Positions 35,348-43,116 of a stretch of DNA of 64,000 bases are shown in pieces. The notes below the pieces were generated by a model, which did no database searches, was not told where the DNA came from, and was given only the letters and a program-made list of their open reading frames with translations. The position numbers were made by a program, and so were the translations under genes. Source of the stretch: Compostibacter hankyongensis (GTDB taxonomy: Bacteria > Bacteroidota > Bacteroidia > Chitinophagales > Chitinophagaceae). Position 1 is the first letter of the stretch. Every line of letters begins with the position of its first letter. The DNA lies in contig NZ_BAABFN010000006.1 of assembly GCF_039541075.1 (NCBI RefSeq), positions 62,001-126,000 of the forward strand. Direction: 5' to 3'.

Positions 35348-36352
35348 TTATTGTTTTTTCTTTAATGCTGCGATCTCTTTTTTCAGCGCCATAATCTCTT
35401 TTTGCTGGTCAATAAGGTACAGGGTCAGCTCCTCGATCTTCTGAAGTAGCGTTACCTGGTTATCGCCGACATCGAGCCCTTCGCGTTGCATGGTTTCTGC
35501 GGATGGGACATCAGGCAGGTGCCGGTGAGTTGCTATATATCCGTTCAGGGAGTCCAGGGTGGGCAACCGGTAAGCAGGATCGAAAACAAAATCCGCCCCT
35601 GTGGTATTGACTACCACCTTATTAGCCCTGACGTTGCCATTCACATCCAGCTTATAGGAAGTATTGGTCTGGTAGGTCTTGCCGATCAGGACATTTCCTG
35701 AAGGAAGAAACGCCATCCAGGGAGACGCCGTGGTAGCTGTAGTATTGCCTCCGATATAGCCATAATTTAACGTTCCCGCAGTACCGTAGACGCCAAAAAC
35801 AAAGAGCTTTCCGGTATGATTATAGCTGAAGCTGTACTCTCTCTTCCAGCTACCGGGATAATCGACATCAAGATTATAGCCGTAAGGATAGCTCCCCGGG
35901 TTGGTTAAGCGAATGCTGCCGCCTTCCACCTCTAATTTCGCGTTGGGCACGGTAGTACCTATACCCACATTTCCATTATAGCGGATTGTAAACGGAGAAA
36001 TGATTGTCCCGTCATTGTTGAACTTGAAGATCAGCCGGTCCGGCATAGCATCGCCCCGCATCATACTTTCCATGGAAATATACCGGTCGGCCAGCGCGCC
36101 CTGGAACCAGATCGCCGACCCGGCCCCCTGCGAATAGTTATACTGATTATTGTGTAACAACAACGTAGGCACAATGCTGCTGTCCATATCTTTTCTTATC
36201 TCCAGCGGTTGCGACGGCGTAAGTGTGCCTATACCTGCATTGCCTGTAGCGGGGAAGGTATTGGTGGTCTGGCCGCTCGCAACGGATGTCCCGAGCACCA
36301 GGGCAAAGAGCATTAAGAGCCGAAAAGATCTTATTGAATACAAGTGTTCCAT
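35348..36352 (-). CDS. Secreted fibre-like protein, block B
   Basis: 334 residues, signal peptide 'GTSVASG-QTT'. Repeats 'NAGIGTLTPSQPLEI' and 'NGNVGIGTTVPNAKLEVEG'. The first half pairs with 15091..16071. The middle 'GYNLDVDYPGSWKREYSFSY' and 'LNYGYIGGNTT' pair with 36357..37373 and 13778..15088. The end has 'ADFVFDPAYRLPTLDSL' and 'LLQKIEELTLYLIDQQKEI' plus a Lys-rich coil. It lies 4 nt after the preceding fibre gene. Confidence 0.7.
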   Translation of the reverse strand: MEHLYSIRSFRLLMLFALVLGTSVASGQTTNTFPATGNAGIGTLTPSQPLEIRKDMDSSIVPTLLLHNNQYNYSQGAGSAIWFQGALADRYISMESMMRGDAMPDRLIFKFNNDGTIISPFTIRYNGNVGIGTTVPNAKLEVEGGSIRLTNPGSYPYGYNLDVDYPGSWKREYSFSYNHTGKLFVFGVYGTAGTLNYGYIGGNTTATTASPWMAFLPSGNVLIGKTYQTNTSYKLDVNGNVRANKVVVNTTGADFVFDPAYRLPTLDSLNGYIATHRHLPDVPSAETMQREGLDVGDNQVTLLQKIEELTLYLIDQQKEIMALKKEIAALKKKQ

Positions 36353-36356
36353 AGAC

Positions 36357-37373
36357 TTACCTGTTGGGAAAGGTTTGCTTTCGGTTAAGACATTTAATTT
36401 GAAGCTGTTGCTTTAGCGCAAGATTCTCTTTCTTCAAGGCGGCTATTTCTTTGTTTTGCAATTGCTGCTGCTTATAAAGATCAATTACATACAAGGTGAG
36501 CTCTTCGACCTTCTGAAGAAGCTTTATCTGGTTATCGCCGACATCGAGACCTTCGCGTTGCATCGTTTCTGCGGGGGATACATCGGGTAGGTGCCGGTAG
36601 GTTTGTATATACCCGTTCAGCGAATCCAGGGAAGGCAATGCATAACCCGGATCAAATACGAAATCCGCCCCCGTAGTATTGACTACTACTTTATTGGCCC
36701 GGACGTTGCCGTTTACGTCCAGCTTGTAAGCAGCGTTGGTCTGCGCCGTCTTGCCGATCAGGACATTTCCCGAGGGAAGAAAGGCCATCCAGGGATGGGG
36801 ATGAACGGTTCCGGTAGTTGTATTGCCGCCGATATAACCATAATACAACGTGCCGCTTGTGGCAAAAACTCCAAAGGAAAAAAGTTTCCCCGTACCCCCA
36901 TAGCTAAAGCTATATTCCCGGGCCCAGCCGCCTGCAATGTCCATGTCGATATTGTACCCGAAAGGAGAATCCGTGGGATTGTGCAGCGTTACCGCTCCGC
37001 CCTCCACAAATAATCTGGTCTCCGGATAGGCCGTTCCTATGCCCACACTACCCAGGCTGTCTATGGAAAACTTCGTGGTCGTGGTCCCCGGCGCTTTGTA
37101 GGATATCAACAGCTTATTGCCGCCTGCGGTCCAGTGTGCATTCGTGCTGATCAGCGACCAGTCTCCACCGGTGGTTCCGGAGTTGGTCAGCCGCAAGACG
37201 GCATCATAGGTATCGCTGCCTTTGATCTGCAGCCTGGCGGAAGGGTTGCTGGCACCGATACCGACATTGGCGGTAGTGGAAGAACCCAATGTGCCGGAGG
37301 GGGCAAACAGGGTCTGCCCCATTGCCGGAAGGGCAAGGAGACATGCCAGCACAGCGCTTATGATCTGACGCAT
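36357..37373 (-). CDS. Secreted fibre-like protein, first gene of block B
   Basis: 338 residues from the ATG at 37373, where the signal peptide begins ('LLALPAMG-QTLF'); Met codons further upstream add ten residues and fit less well. Repeats 'ANVGIGASNPSARLQIKG' and 'GSVGIGTAYPETRLFVEGG', then 'GYNIDMDIAGGWAREYSFSY', 'ADFVFDPGYALPSLDSL' and 'LLQKVEELTLYVIDLYKQQ', and a coil. This is the intact version of the deleted 17295..17498 gene of block A. First cistron after the conserved leader. Confidence 0.7.
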   Translation of the reverse strand: MRQIISAVLACLLALPAMGQTLFAPSGTLGSSTTANVGIGASNPSARLQIKGSDTYDAVLRLTNSGTTGGDWSLISTNAHWTAGGNKLLISYKAPGTTTTKFSIDSLGSVGIGTAYPETRLFVEGGAVTLHNPTDSPFGYNIDMDIAGGWAREYSFSYGGTGKLFSFGVFATSGTLYYGYIGGNTTTGTVHPHPWMAFLPSGNVLIGKTAQTNAAYKLDVNGNVRANKVVVNTTGADFVFDPGYALPSLDSLNGYIQTYRHLPDVSPAETMQREGLDVGDNQIKLLQKVEELTLYVIDLYKQQQLQNKEIAALKKENLALKQQLQIKCLNRKQTFPNR

Positions 37374-37552
37374 GACGACAAACAATTGAACGGGTGACAT
37401 CACCCCATAGCTTTGACAAGGGATGACAGAATTATTTCCGGCTTATATCATCCGGTTTATTTCGCCTTGATGTATGGATTGCTGCAGCAATGACCCTTGT
37501 CAGGCAAGGATACCTGAAAAGAAAGGGTCTTATGAAAATATCAATGCGTCAG

Positions 37553-37642
37553 TTACCCGGAGAACTCCGGACCGGCGTGAGAGATAAAATCGAAGCAGGG
37601 CATGGCCGTACCGGCCTTGATAGGGAGTAGAATAGGTTGCAT
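37553..37642 (-). CDS. Putative 29-residue leader peptide, block B
   Basis: ATG at 37640-37642, TAA at 37553-37555, beginning 36 nt downstream of the -7 box and ending 'HAGPEFSG'. Same length and almost same sequence as the block A copy, which stops with TAG. Hairpins CCGGAGAACTCCGG (37557-37570) and GGCCGTACCGGCC (37604-37616) lie inside it. Either a translated upstream peptide controlling the long operon or a structured leader RNA. A third copy at 42928..43013 has lost the stop. Confidence 0.4.
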   Translation of the reverse strand: MQPILLPIKAGTAMPCFDFISHAGPEFSG

Positions 37643-37678
37643 ATGATGATAAATAGGTTAAAGGGTAATTTCGTAAAA

Positions 37679-37710
37679 CAATTATAAGAGAAATTTTTAT
37701 TATCTCCAAA
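37679..37710 (-). promoter_or_regulatory. Bacteroidota-type promoter of block B
   Basis: Minus-strand TTTG (37707-37710), 20-nt spacer and TATAATTG (37679-37686), identical to the block A promoter including spacer. Homology between the two upstream regions spans roughly 37420-37718 and 17535-17842, covering promoter plus leader and stopping just upstream of TTTG. Confidence 0.75.
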
Positions 37711-37852
37711 TTTATTTTAAAAAGTACACCATAAACCTTAGCAAGGCGCTTCGGTATGCAGACAGGCGAAGAAAAAAAAGAGTTTTGGTAAATCTATAGA
37801 TTCAATAACTAATTTACGGCAGCAATAAATATTTCCTGCCAATATATAGATA

Positions 37853-37945
37853 ATGATCAATCAAAAAGAAATATCGAGAGAGTGGCTTATTCAGATATCC
37901 AGGGATAAGCATAATGTTGATAAAATCGTGGTAGAGAAGGCACTC
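37853..37945 (+). pseudogene. Possible 5' fragment of an AbiEii-type nucleotidyltransferase toxin gene
   Basis: A short plus-strand frame starting 'MINQKEISREWLIQISRD' and continuing 'DKIVVEKALLVYIF' resembles the first residues of AbiEii/AbiGii-type toxin genes in Bacteroidota. It then runs into the 3' end of the peroxiredoxin gene on the other strand, so at most the first 30 residues survive. The match is from memory of the family style and is uncertain. Nothing else gene-like is seen between the block B promoter and 37951. Confidence 0.25.
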
Positions 37946-37950
37946 CTGGT

Positions 37951-38550
37951 TTACATTTTCTGGACGATTGCCAACGCTTTTGTAACATGTTCATCCGGCT
38001 TCAGCTGATCGGTGTCCGAGGAAAAGGTAGCCACAATAGTACCTTGTTTATTGATCACATAGGTGGTTCTGGGAATAAAACCATGGTCGATGACCTGGCC
38101 CCGCACATCTTTGGCTCCACTTTTGGGGGGCATCAATTTTAAGCCATAGGCCGCCGCAATCTTTCCCCCGGGATCGGCCGCTACCGGAAATTTTCCGGCA
38201 CAGTAATCGGGGTCCGAAGAAAATGAATTCAGCCGCTGGATATCATCCGCAGATACACCGATGATCGTAGCGCCGGCTGCCGTAAATTTATCTTTTAGTT
38301 CGGCAAAGGTGTGAGCTTCTATATCACAACCTCCGGTATACGCTGCCGGATAGAAATAGAGCACCACAGGCCCTTTGGCGAGCGCGTCTTTCAAAGAAAA
38401 GTCAAATTCATGACCCGCCAGGCTGGCCCTGGCCGTAAACGCAGGGGCAAAGAATTTCTTTGTGGCGGGGGATTGGGCGAAGCCGTCTTTGATCAGCAGG
38501 GGAGACAACGCCAGCGCCGTCAGCACCGGGAATATATATTTCTTAAACAT
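37951..38550 (-). CDS. Secreted peroxiredoxin (AhpC/TSA, BCP-like)
   Basis: 199 residues with a signal peptide ('LIKDGFA-QS'), so periplasmic. The peroxiredoxin active site 'YFYPAAYTGGCDIEAH' is present with P68, T72 and peroxidatic C75. C117 ('DPDYCAGKF') could act as resolving cysteine, and 'PRTTYVI' holds the conserved Arg. It would reduce peroxides with thiol help. Single gene between the toxin blocks and an oxidoreductase gene on the same strand (46-nt gap), probably a housekeeping stress gene. Confidence 0.85.
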   Translation of the reverse strand: MFKKYIFPVLTALALSPLLIKDGFAQSPATKKFFAPAFTARASLAGHEFDFSLKDALAKGPVVLYFYPAAYTGGCDIEAHTFAELKDKFTAAGATIIGVSADDIQRLNSFSSDPDYCAGKFPVAADPGGKIAAAYGLKLMPPKSGAKDVRGQVIDHGFIPRTTYVINKQGTIVATFSSDTDQLKPDEHVTKALAIVQKM

Positions 38551-38596
38551 GGTAGTGATTTTTTAAGATGACGATTACAAACCTCCGCCTTACGTC

Positions 38597-39532
38597 CTAC
38601 ACGGTAAGTACAATTTTCCCGGCAGTCCGACGGGTCTCTACCTGAGTATGGGCCTCGGCCATGGCGCTAAATGGATATTCTTTTGCAATATGAACCTTAA
38701 TTATACCTTTCGACATTAAATCTGCAACTGCTCTCAAGTCCTCTCCATTGCCTTGCATTCCCCATAAAGACAGATTCACGCCTTTTTCTTTTGCTTTAGA
38801 CTTCAAACGTTCGTTCGTGAGACCCAAAATTGAGATAATAGTACCGCCGGGATTTACCACATCAATGGAATGTTCCAGGGTTTCTCCGCCCACTGTATCC
38901 AAAACAAAATCAATATCTTTAATTACTTCCCAAAAATCCTCATTTCTATAATCAATATGTTTATCGGCGCCGAGCGATATCACAAAGTCACGGTTTTTTG
39001 CGGAAGATGTTGCCATTACTTCTGCACCTAAATACTTCGCTATTTGTACGGCAAAGTGACCCACACCACCTGATGCTGCGTGAATAAGCACTTTGTCTCC
39101 TTTTTTGATCTTCATCCCGCGAATCAGCGGCTGCCACGCTGTCAAGCAGGCCATCGGTGTAGCAGCAGCTTCTTCAAAGCTGATATTTTCCGGTTTGCGG
39201 GCCAACAGTCCTGCATTCACCGCAACGAACTCAGCATATCCACGCGCAGCGGGTAAAAGTGCAAAAACCGCATCGCCTACTGCAAATTCCCCGGAGTCTT
39301 CCGTTTTTTCTACAATTTCCCCCGATATATCCCAACCCAATATTACGGGTCTTTCTTCGCCAAATAAAGCGGTAATAAATGCAGAAGAGTTCCGATAAAT
39401 GGTATCGGCCGGGTTTATGCCGATGGCTTTTACTTTAACCAGTACTTCCCCCTTTTTCAAAGTAGGTTTCGGTGCTTCGCCGGGAACCAGCTTATCGGGC
39501 CCTCCGGCCTCGTATAATAAAAACGCTTTCAT
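38597..39532 (-). CDS. NADPH-dependent quinone oxidoreductase / zinc-type alcohol dehydrogenase family (MDR)
   Basis: 311 residues from the ATG at 39532 ('MKAFLLYEAGGPDKLV'), the usual family start; the longer frame adds 27 atypical residues. GroES-like N-terminal domain ('GEVLVKVKAIGINPADTIYR', 'GWDISGEIVE') and Rossmann nucleotide-binding motif ('HAASGGVGHFAVQIAKYLGA'). Zinc-ligand cysteines are absent, so the quinone-oxidoreductase branch is more likely than true alcohol dehydrogenase. Cytoplasmic; substrate unknown. Confidence 0.85.
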   Translation of the reverse strand: MKAFLLYEAGGPDKLVPGEAPKPTLKKGEVLVKVKAIGINPADTIYRNSSAFITALFGEERPVILGWDISGEIVEKTEDSGEFAVGDAVFALLPAARGYAEFVAVNAGLLARKPENISFEEAAATPMACLTAWQPLIRGMKIKKGDKVLIHAASGGVGHFAVQIAKYLGAEVMATSSAKNRDFVISLGADKHIDYRNEDFWEVIKDIDFVLDTVGGETLEHSIDVVNPGGTIISILGLTNERLKSKAKEKGVNLSLWGMQGNGEDLRAVADLMSKGIIKVHIAKEYPFSAMAEAHTQVETRRTAGKIVLTV

Positions 39533-39662
39533 AACTGCATTTATGACCACTTTTCCGACCGATCTATCGGGCAAGATCAGCATGGGTAAATAGATACCCT
39601 TTGGAGGGAGCATCTATAGTACATGCTATGTATTCAGCTGGGTTCACACATTCGTCGTACTA

Positions 39663-39670
39663 CAAAGGTA
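39663..39670 (-). promoter_or_regulatory. Candidate -7 box for the oxidoreductase gene
   Basis: TACCTTTG on the minus strand fits TAnnTTTG exactly and lies about 130 nt upstream of the oxidoreductase start. No TTTG -33 box is seen at the expected distance, so the call is tentative. Confidence 0.35.
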
Positions 39671-39788
39671 GTTAAAATCTCTTCCTCACCCATCGCGTTG
39701 GCTTTTTGCTGATTGTTGGCTGTATTGGCAACAAAGCGTCTACCGCAGACACAGATTGTGACGCTCTTCCCTTAATGACAATACTACA

Positions 39789-40238
39789 TTAAGCCTTTTT
39801 ATAGAATTCCGGATGCTTATTCTTCCAATACCATTCAAATTCAGCCATCTTTAATTCATACTCATCACTACTAAAGAAATCATTGATCAAATTGTAATTT
39901 TCATAAATAATGCTCGATATGTGCTTCAACTGTTTCTTGTAACATTCTTCAAGGTCTTTTTCGTTACGAAAATACGCTGACTTATCAGCCTTTGCATCAT
40001 CCCACTTCAGATATTCCAACAGATTAAAAAGATTTATCTCATCATCTGGCTTATTTATCTTATAGATTGATGTATAAAACTCTCGAAAGTATTTTTCAAT
40101 TTTAATTACAAAATTATCTGAGCTATATTCAACCATATAAGATTGTCCTTCATTCAATTCTTTTCCCATCTGAAAGCGATATACTTCAACGAGTCTTTTA
40201 AAAAAATCACAGATGTATTTATTGAAATTTTGTTCCAC
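39789..40238 (-). CDS. Small acidic/aromatic protein, probable immunity protein
   Basis: 149 residues, no signal peptide, rich in Tyr, Phe, Lys and Glu ('IEKYFREFYTSIYKINKPDD', 'EFEWYWKNKHPEFYKKA'), AT-rich. Family not recognised. It starts 10 nt after the stop of the frameshifted toxin tip at 40249..40673, on the same strand and in toxin-then-immunity order, so it is likely that toxin's immunity gene, surviving although the toxin is broken. Confidence 0.55.
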   Translation of the reverse strand: MEQNFNKYICDFFKRLVEVYRFQMGKELNEGQSYMVEYSSDNFVIKIEKYFREFYTSIYKINKPDDEINLFNLLEYLKWDDAKADKSAYFRNEKDLEECYKKQLKHISSIIYENYNLINDFFSSDEYELKMAEFEWYWKNKHPEFYKKA

Positions 40239-40248
40239 GTCAATTCTA

Positions 40249-40673
40249 TTTTCTGATTAGTTTTGTAAAATCTTTATCCCATGAGTAGCCATGCCTTTGT
40301 AAATACCTAATTTCTTGGGCAAGAACTGAATTTGGATCAAGCTTTGCTGGATTATATTTTGCTGAGAATATCACATCATCTCCTCTCTCGACAACTCCTT
40401 GCAAAAAATTTACATTTTTACGCATCGTCCATGCTTCATCGGTTATATCAAGGAATTAGCACCGATCTTTTTAGCAAATCCTCTGTAAGTTGCCCTTGGT
40501 CCTATCACGCTCACCCCCTTTGCGGCAATTCCTCCTAATCTAAAAAGTTCTCCACCAAAAAAGTCAAAACCTACTGATGCCATGCCTCCTAACCCCTTAG
40601 ACATATCGTCATTAAGAGCTCCATGAGATATAGACCAAATCGTTATCAAAAGCGACCTTTCAAGTTTACTCAT
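40249..40673 (-). pseudogene. Frameshifted orphan RHS toxin tip
   Basis: The first part (40443..40673) reads 'SKLERSLLITIWSISHGALN', 'GFDFFGGELFRLGGIAAKG' and 'GPRATYRGFAKKIGAN', then stops. From about 40442 the sense continues in another frame: 'ITDEAWTMRKNVNFLQGVVE', 'RGDDVIFSAKY', 'LAQEIRYLQRHGYSWDKDF', ending at a TAG near 40249. The two parts together look like one toxin tip ('GDDVIF' region and 'EIRYL..RGYSW' end recur in Bacteroidota RHS tips) broken by a small indel near 40445. The frame is also open upstream of 40673 into the end of the ATPase gene. Confidence 0.6.
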
Positions 40674-40725
40674 AACTATCTGATCAATAACATTACTTTT
40701 GATAATATTCTTTCGATAATTTCCG

Positions 40726-42071
40726 TTAAACCGTTTGTGCCCAATGCAGATATTCTTCAGTGCGTGAGGCCAGGTAATAAGGCAGGTTCAGCAAGACATA
40801 CTCCTTGCCGTTGAGCGTAATTAACTTATCACGCTTTATTTTGCCATTATATAACCTTACAGCCAGATTATGAGGTGCGGCATCTATAAAAAGGTGGAGT
40901 GAGCGCAGTGTGCCACTTGCACCGGATTTTACTTCTATGGGAATGATTTGACCATCATATTGAATGACAAAATCAACTTCGGCTGTAGCATCTATCTTTT
41001 GGCGCACCCAGAAAAAAAGGCTGTTTAAAACATGTGATTGGGCTGCCAGTAATTCTTGTCCTACGATATGTTCAGCGATTTTTCCCTGGTATAATTTATC
41101 CAGGTTATCAGTACCGATAATCTCTTTTTGTAATCCGGCGAAGTGATTCATCATGCCTGTATCCAACACCTGTAACCTTGGTGATTTTTTTTGATCAGGG
41201 ATTATAGGTATGGCTGTATTGGTGGTGGGGTAAACGAGGTGAAGAAGCATGACTTTCTCAAGGGTGCGCATTGCTTCGCCTACTTCTTTCGATGCATAGT
41301 TGGAATTACCAAAATGATTAAACTTGATCCTGCTTCCGGCTTCCCGGTAAGACGACTGTATAACGTGCCTGATAACCTGAACTAAATTAGAAGTGCGCCC
41401 GTATTTTTCCACGTCGTTAATATAAGAAACGATCAGTGATTCGTAAATGCTCCGTAAGGCGGTGAGGTTTCTGTGTGCCAGGTAATTATCTACAATGGCT
41501 GGCATACCTCCTATCAGGGTGTAGGTATGAAAGAGGCTGAGCAGTTTTTCATGCGCATATTCGTCCATTGGTGTTTTCCGGAATTGCTCCAAAGCAGCTC
41601 TGTCTGCGTTAGCCTGCAAAAACTCGTCAAAGGAAAGCGGGCGGACGATCTTATATTCAACTCTTCCCACCGGAATTTTTACGTTACCAGTAAGCGCGGC
41701 TTCCAGCAAGGAACCGGCAGCGATCACATGAAGTTCAGGCACCTGTTCATGAAAGTAGCGGAGTATATTGATCGCCTGGGGTACCTCCTGAATTTCATCA
41801 ATGAACAGCAGTGTCTCGCCGATTTTGCTTATATCCGGTCGCGCAAAAAGAAGAGTTGTTCCACCAATTGGCGGATATTCTTAAAGGCTTTGAAAGGGGC
41901 TGCGTCTTCCTGGAGTTCCAGATTCAGGCTGATGAACTGAACATAAGTCTGGCCCAACATTTCTACAACGGTCGTTTTACCCACCTGCCTGGCTCCCCGC
42001 AGGATTAGCGGCTTACGCTGATTGCTGCTTTTCCACTGCTTCAGCTCATTTAAAATATTCCTATCAAGCAT
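40726..42071 (-). pseudogene. AAA ATPase with DUF4143 domain, frameshifted
   Basis: Two frames make one protein. 42071..41829 encodes the N-terminus with a Walker A motif ('LILRGARQVGKTTVVEML'). The rest, through 'ETLLFIDEIQEVPQAINILR' (Walker B) and the C-terminal DUF4143 domain ('IAEHIVGQELLAAQSHVLNS', 'FFWVRQKIDATAEVDFVI', 'IPIEVKSG'), is in another frame ending at 40726. The shift lies near 41828-41832 and would be repaired by one inserted base. Members of this family act as DNA- or toxin-associated ATPases, mostly uncharacterised, and are mobile among genomes. It may be a true pseudogene or a sequencing error. Confidence 0.8.
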
Positions 42072-42091
42072 CGTATTGTTTGGGGGTAAAA

Positions 42092-42644
42092 TTACGAGCT
42101 TTTATACCCATTTTGACAGCAATATTCAGTAAAAAACACCTCATTTGGGGGGCAACTTTTACAATTATTTGAATTTAAATAAATTATGCTGATGTCCGCA
42201 CGTTCATACAACATACCATCGATTTTTTCGCGGAGGGCTTTCACGCTCCATTTTTCTACCTTGCACATTTCTGTATAAAACTCCCGTTGAAGCGGGTCTT
42301 TCAAAGGAATTAATGCAATAAAATGGGTCCAGCTTAATTGTCGTATTGCCGATACGACAATTTGTTCATCGGAGAAAACTGCATCATTCTGCGGATATTT
42401 TTTTCGTCCCAGCCCCGTCCATACCGTTCAGTCAATTGTCGCGCCAGCGATGCGACAATTTGTTTTCCGTATTCGGCTCTTTTGTTTTGAAGTATATCCG
42501 AATTAATTCTTTTCCCGATTTTCCAGTACAAAAAACCAAGCGTTGCATTTACGGTCTGAGCTACATATTTTCTACTTTCTTCTATCAACGAAGCAATATC
42601 AACGAATAGCTTTTGTTCCGTATTGTTTTTGGAGATTTAGCCAT
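42092..42644 (-). pseudogene. DUF1016 (YhcG-type PDDEXK nuclease) N-terminal remnant with frameshifts
   Basis: Start near 42644 ('MAKSPK'), then a shift in an A-run, then 'NNTEQKLFVDIASLIEESRK', 'YVAQTVNATLGFLYWKIGKR' and 'ARQLTERYGRGWDEKNIRRM'. A second shift near 42365 leads to 'FPDEQIVVSAIRQLSWTHFI' and 'EFYTEMCKVEKWSVKALREK'. After 'YERADIS' homology is lost, and the C-terminal nuclease domain with its catalytic residues is missing. At least three lesions, so a decaying gene. Such genes are common in mobile islands. Confidence 0.8.
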
Positions 42645-42742
42645 TTTGTACAGTATGTTGGTCTGCTAATTTAAAGTTTTTCAACAAAGCTGAGACCGCA
42701 CCCGATTTTTCTAATTTACAATGCTTTAGTTTTTAGAGAGGA

Positions 42743-42927
42743 GGTTAGATGTTATAGAACAGGGCGTCGTCCTGGGCTGTGTTCTGGGGTTCCATGGCCG
42801 TGTACTGAGAGAAGTCGGTCTGTCAGTACTACCCAGATATTGCCAGAAGGTCTTTGAGGAAGTAATCGTAATAGTAAGTAGCGGCGGTGCTGACATGGGC
42901 CGGCACGTAGCACACCCGGCCTTCCTC
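42743..42927 (-). pseudogene. RHS core scrap fused to a leader copy
   Basis: About 60 codons of RHS core ('GRVCYVPAHVSTAATYYYDY' through 'ENALFYNI'-like sequence) align with 5185-5365 in the block A gene. They carry small indels and a frameshift. Its upstream end joins, within a few bases at about 42926, the third copy of the leader found before blocks A and B. All genes that normally lie between leader and RHS core are missing. Confidence 0.75.
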
Positions 42928-43084
42928 CCGGAGAATTCCGGACCGGCATGAGAGATAAAATAGAAGCAGGACATGACCGTACCGGCCTTGATAGGGAGTA
43001 GCAAAGGTCGCATATGGCAAATAAAGGTTTAAAGGATAATTTAATAGAAAAATTAAATAAAAATAAATTTTTATTGTTTGCAAA
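42928..43084 (-). repeat. Third, degenerate copy of the block leader/promoter
   Basis: The stretch matches 37557-37710 and 17680-17833: hairpin CCGGAGAATTCCGG (42928-42941), GACCGTACCGGCC (42975-42987), and the ATG of the leader peptide (43011-43013). AT-rich promoter-like sequence ends in TTTG (43081-43084 on the minus strand). Stem-closing bases are kept (a G-C becomes G-U on the minus-strand RNA) while loops and spacer vary. The -7 box is poor, so the promoter is probably weak or dead. Confidence 0.7.
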
Positions 43085-43116
43085 TTTATTTTTATTTAAT
43101 TTTAGGAGCAACGTAT

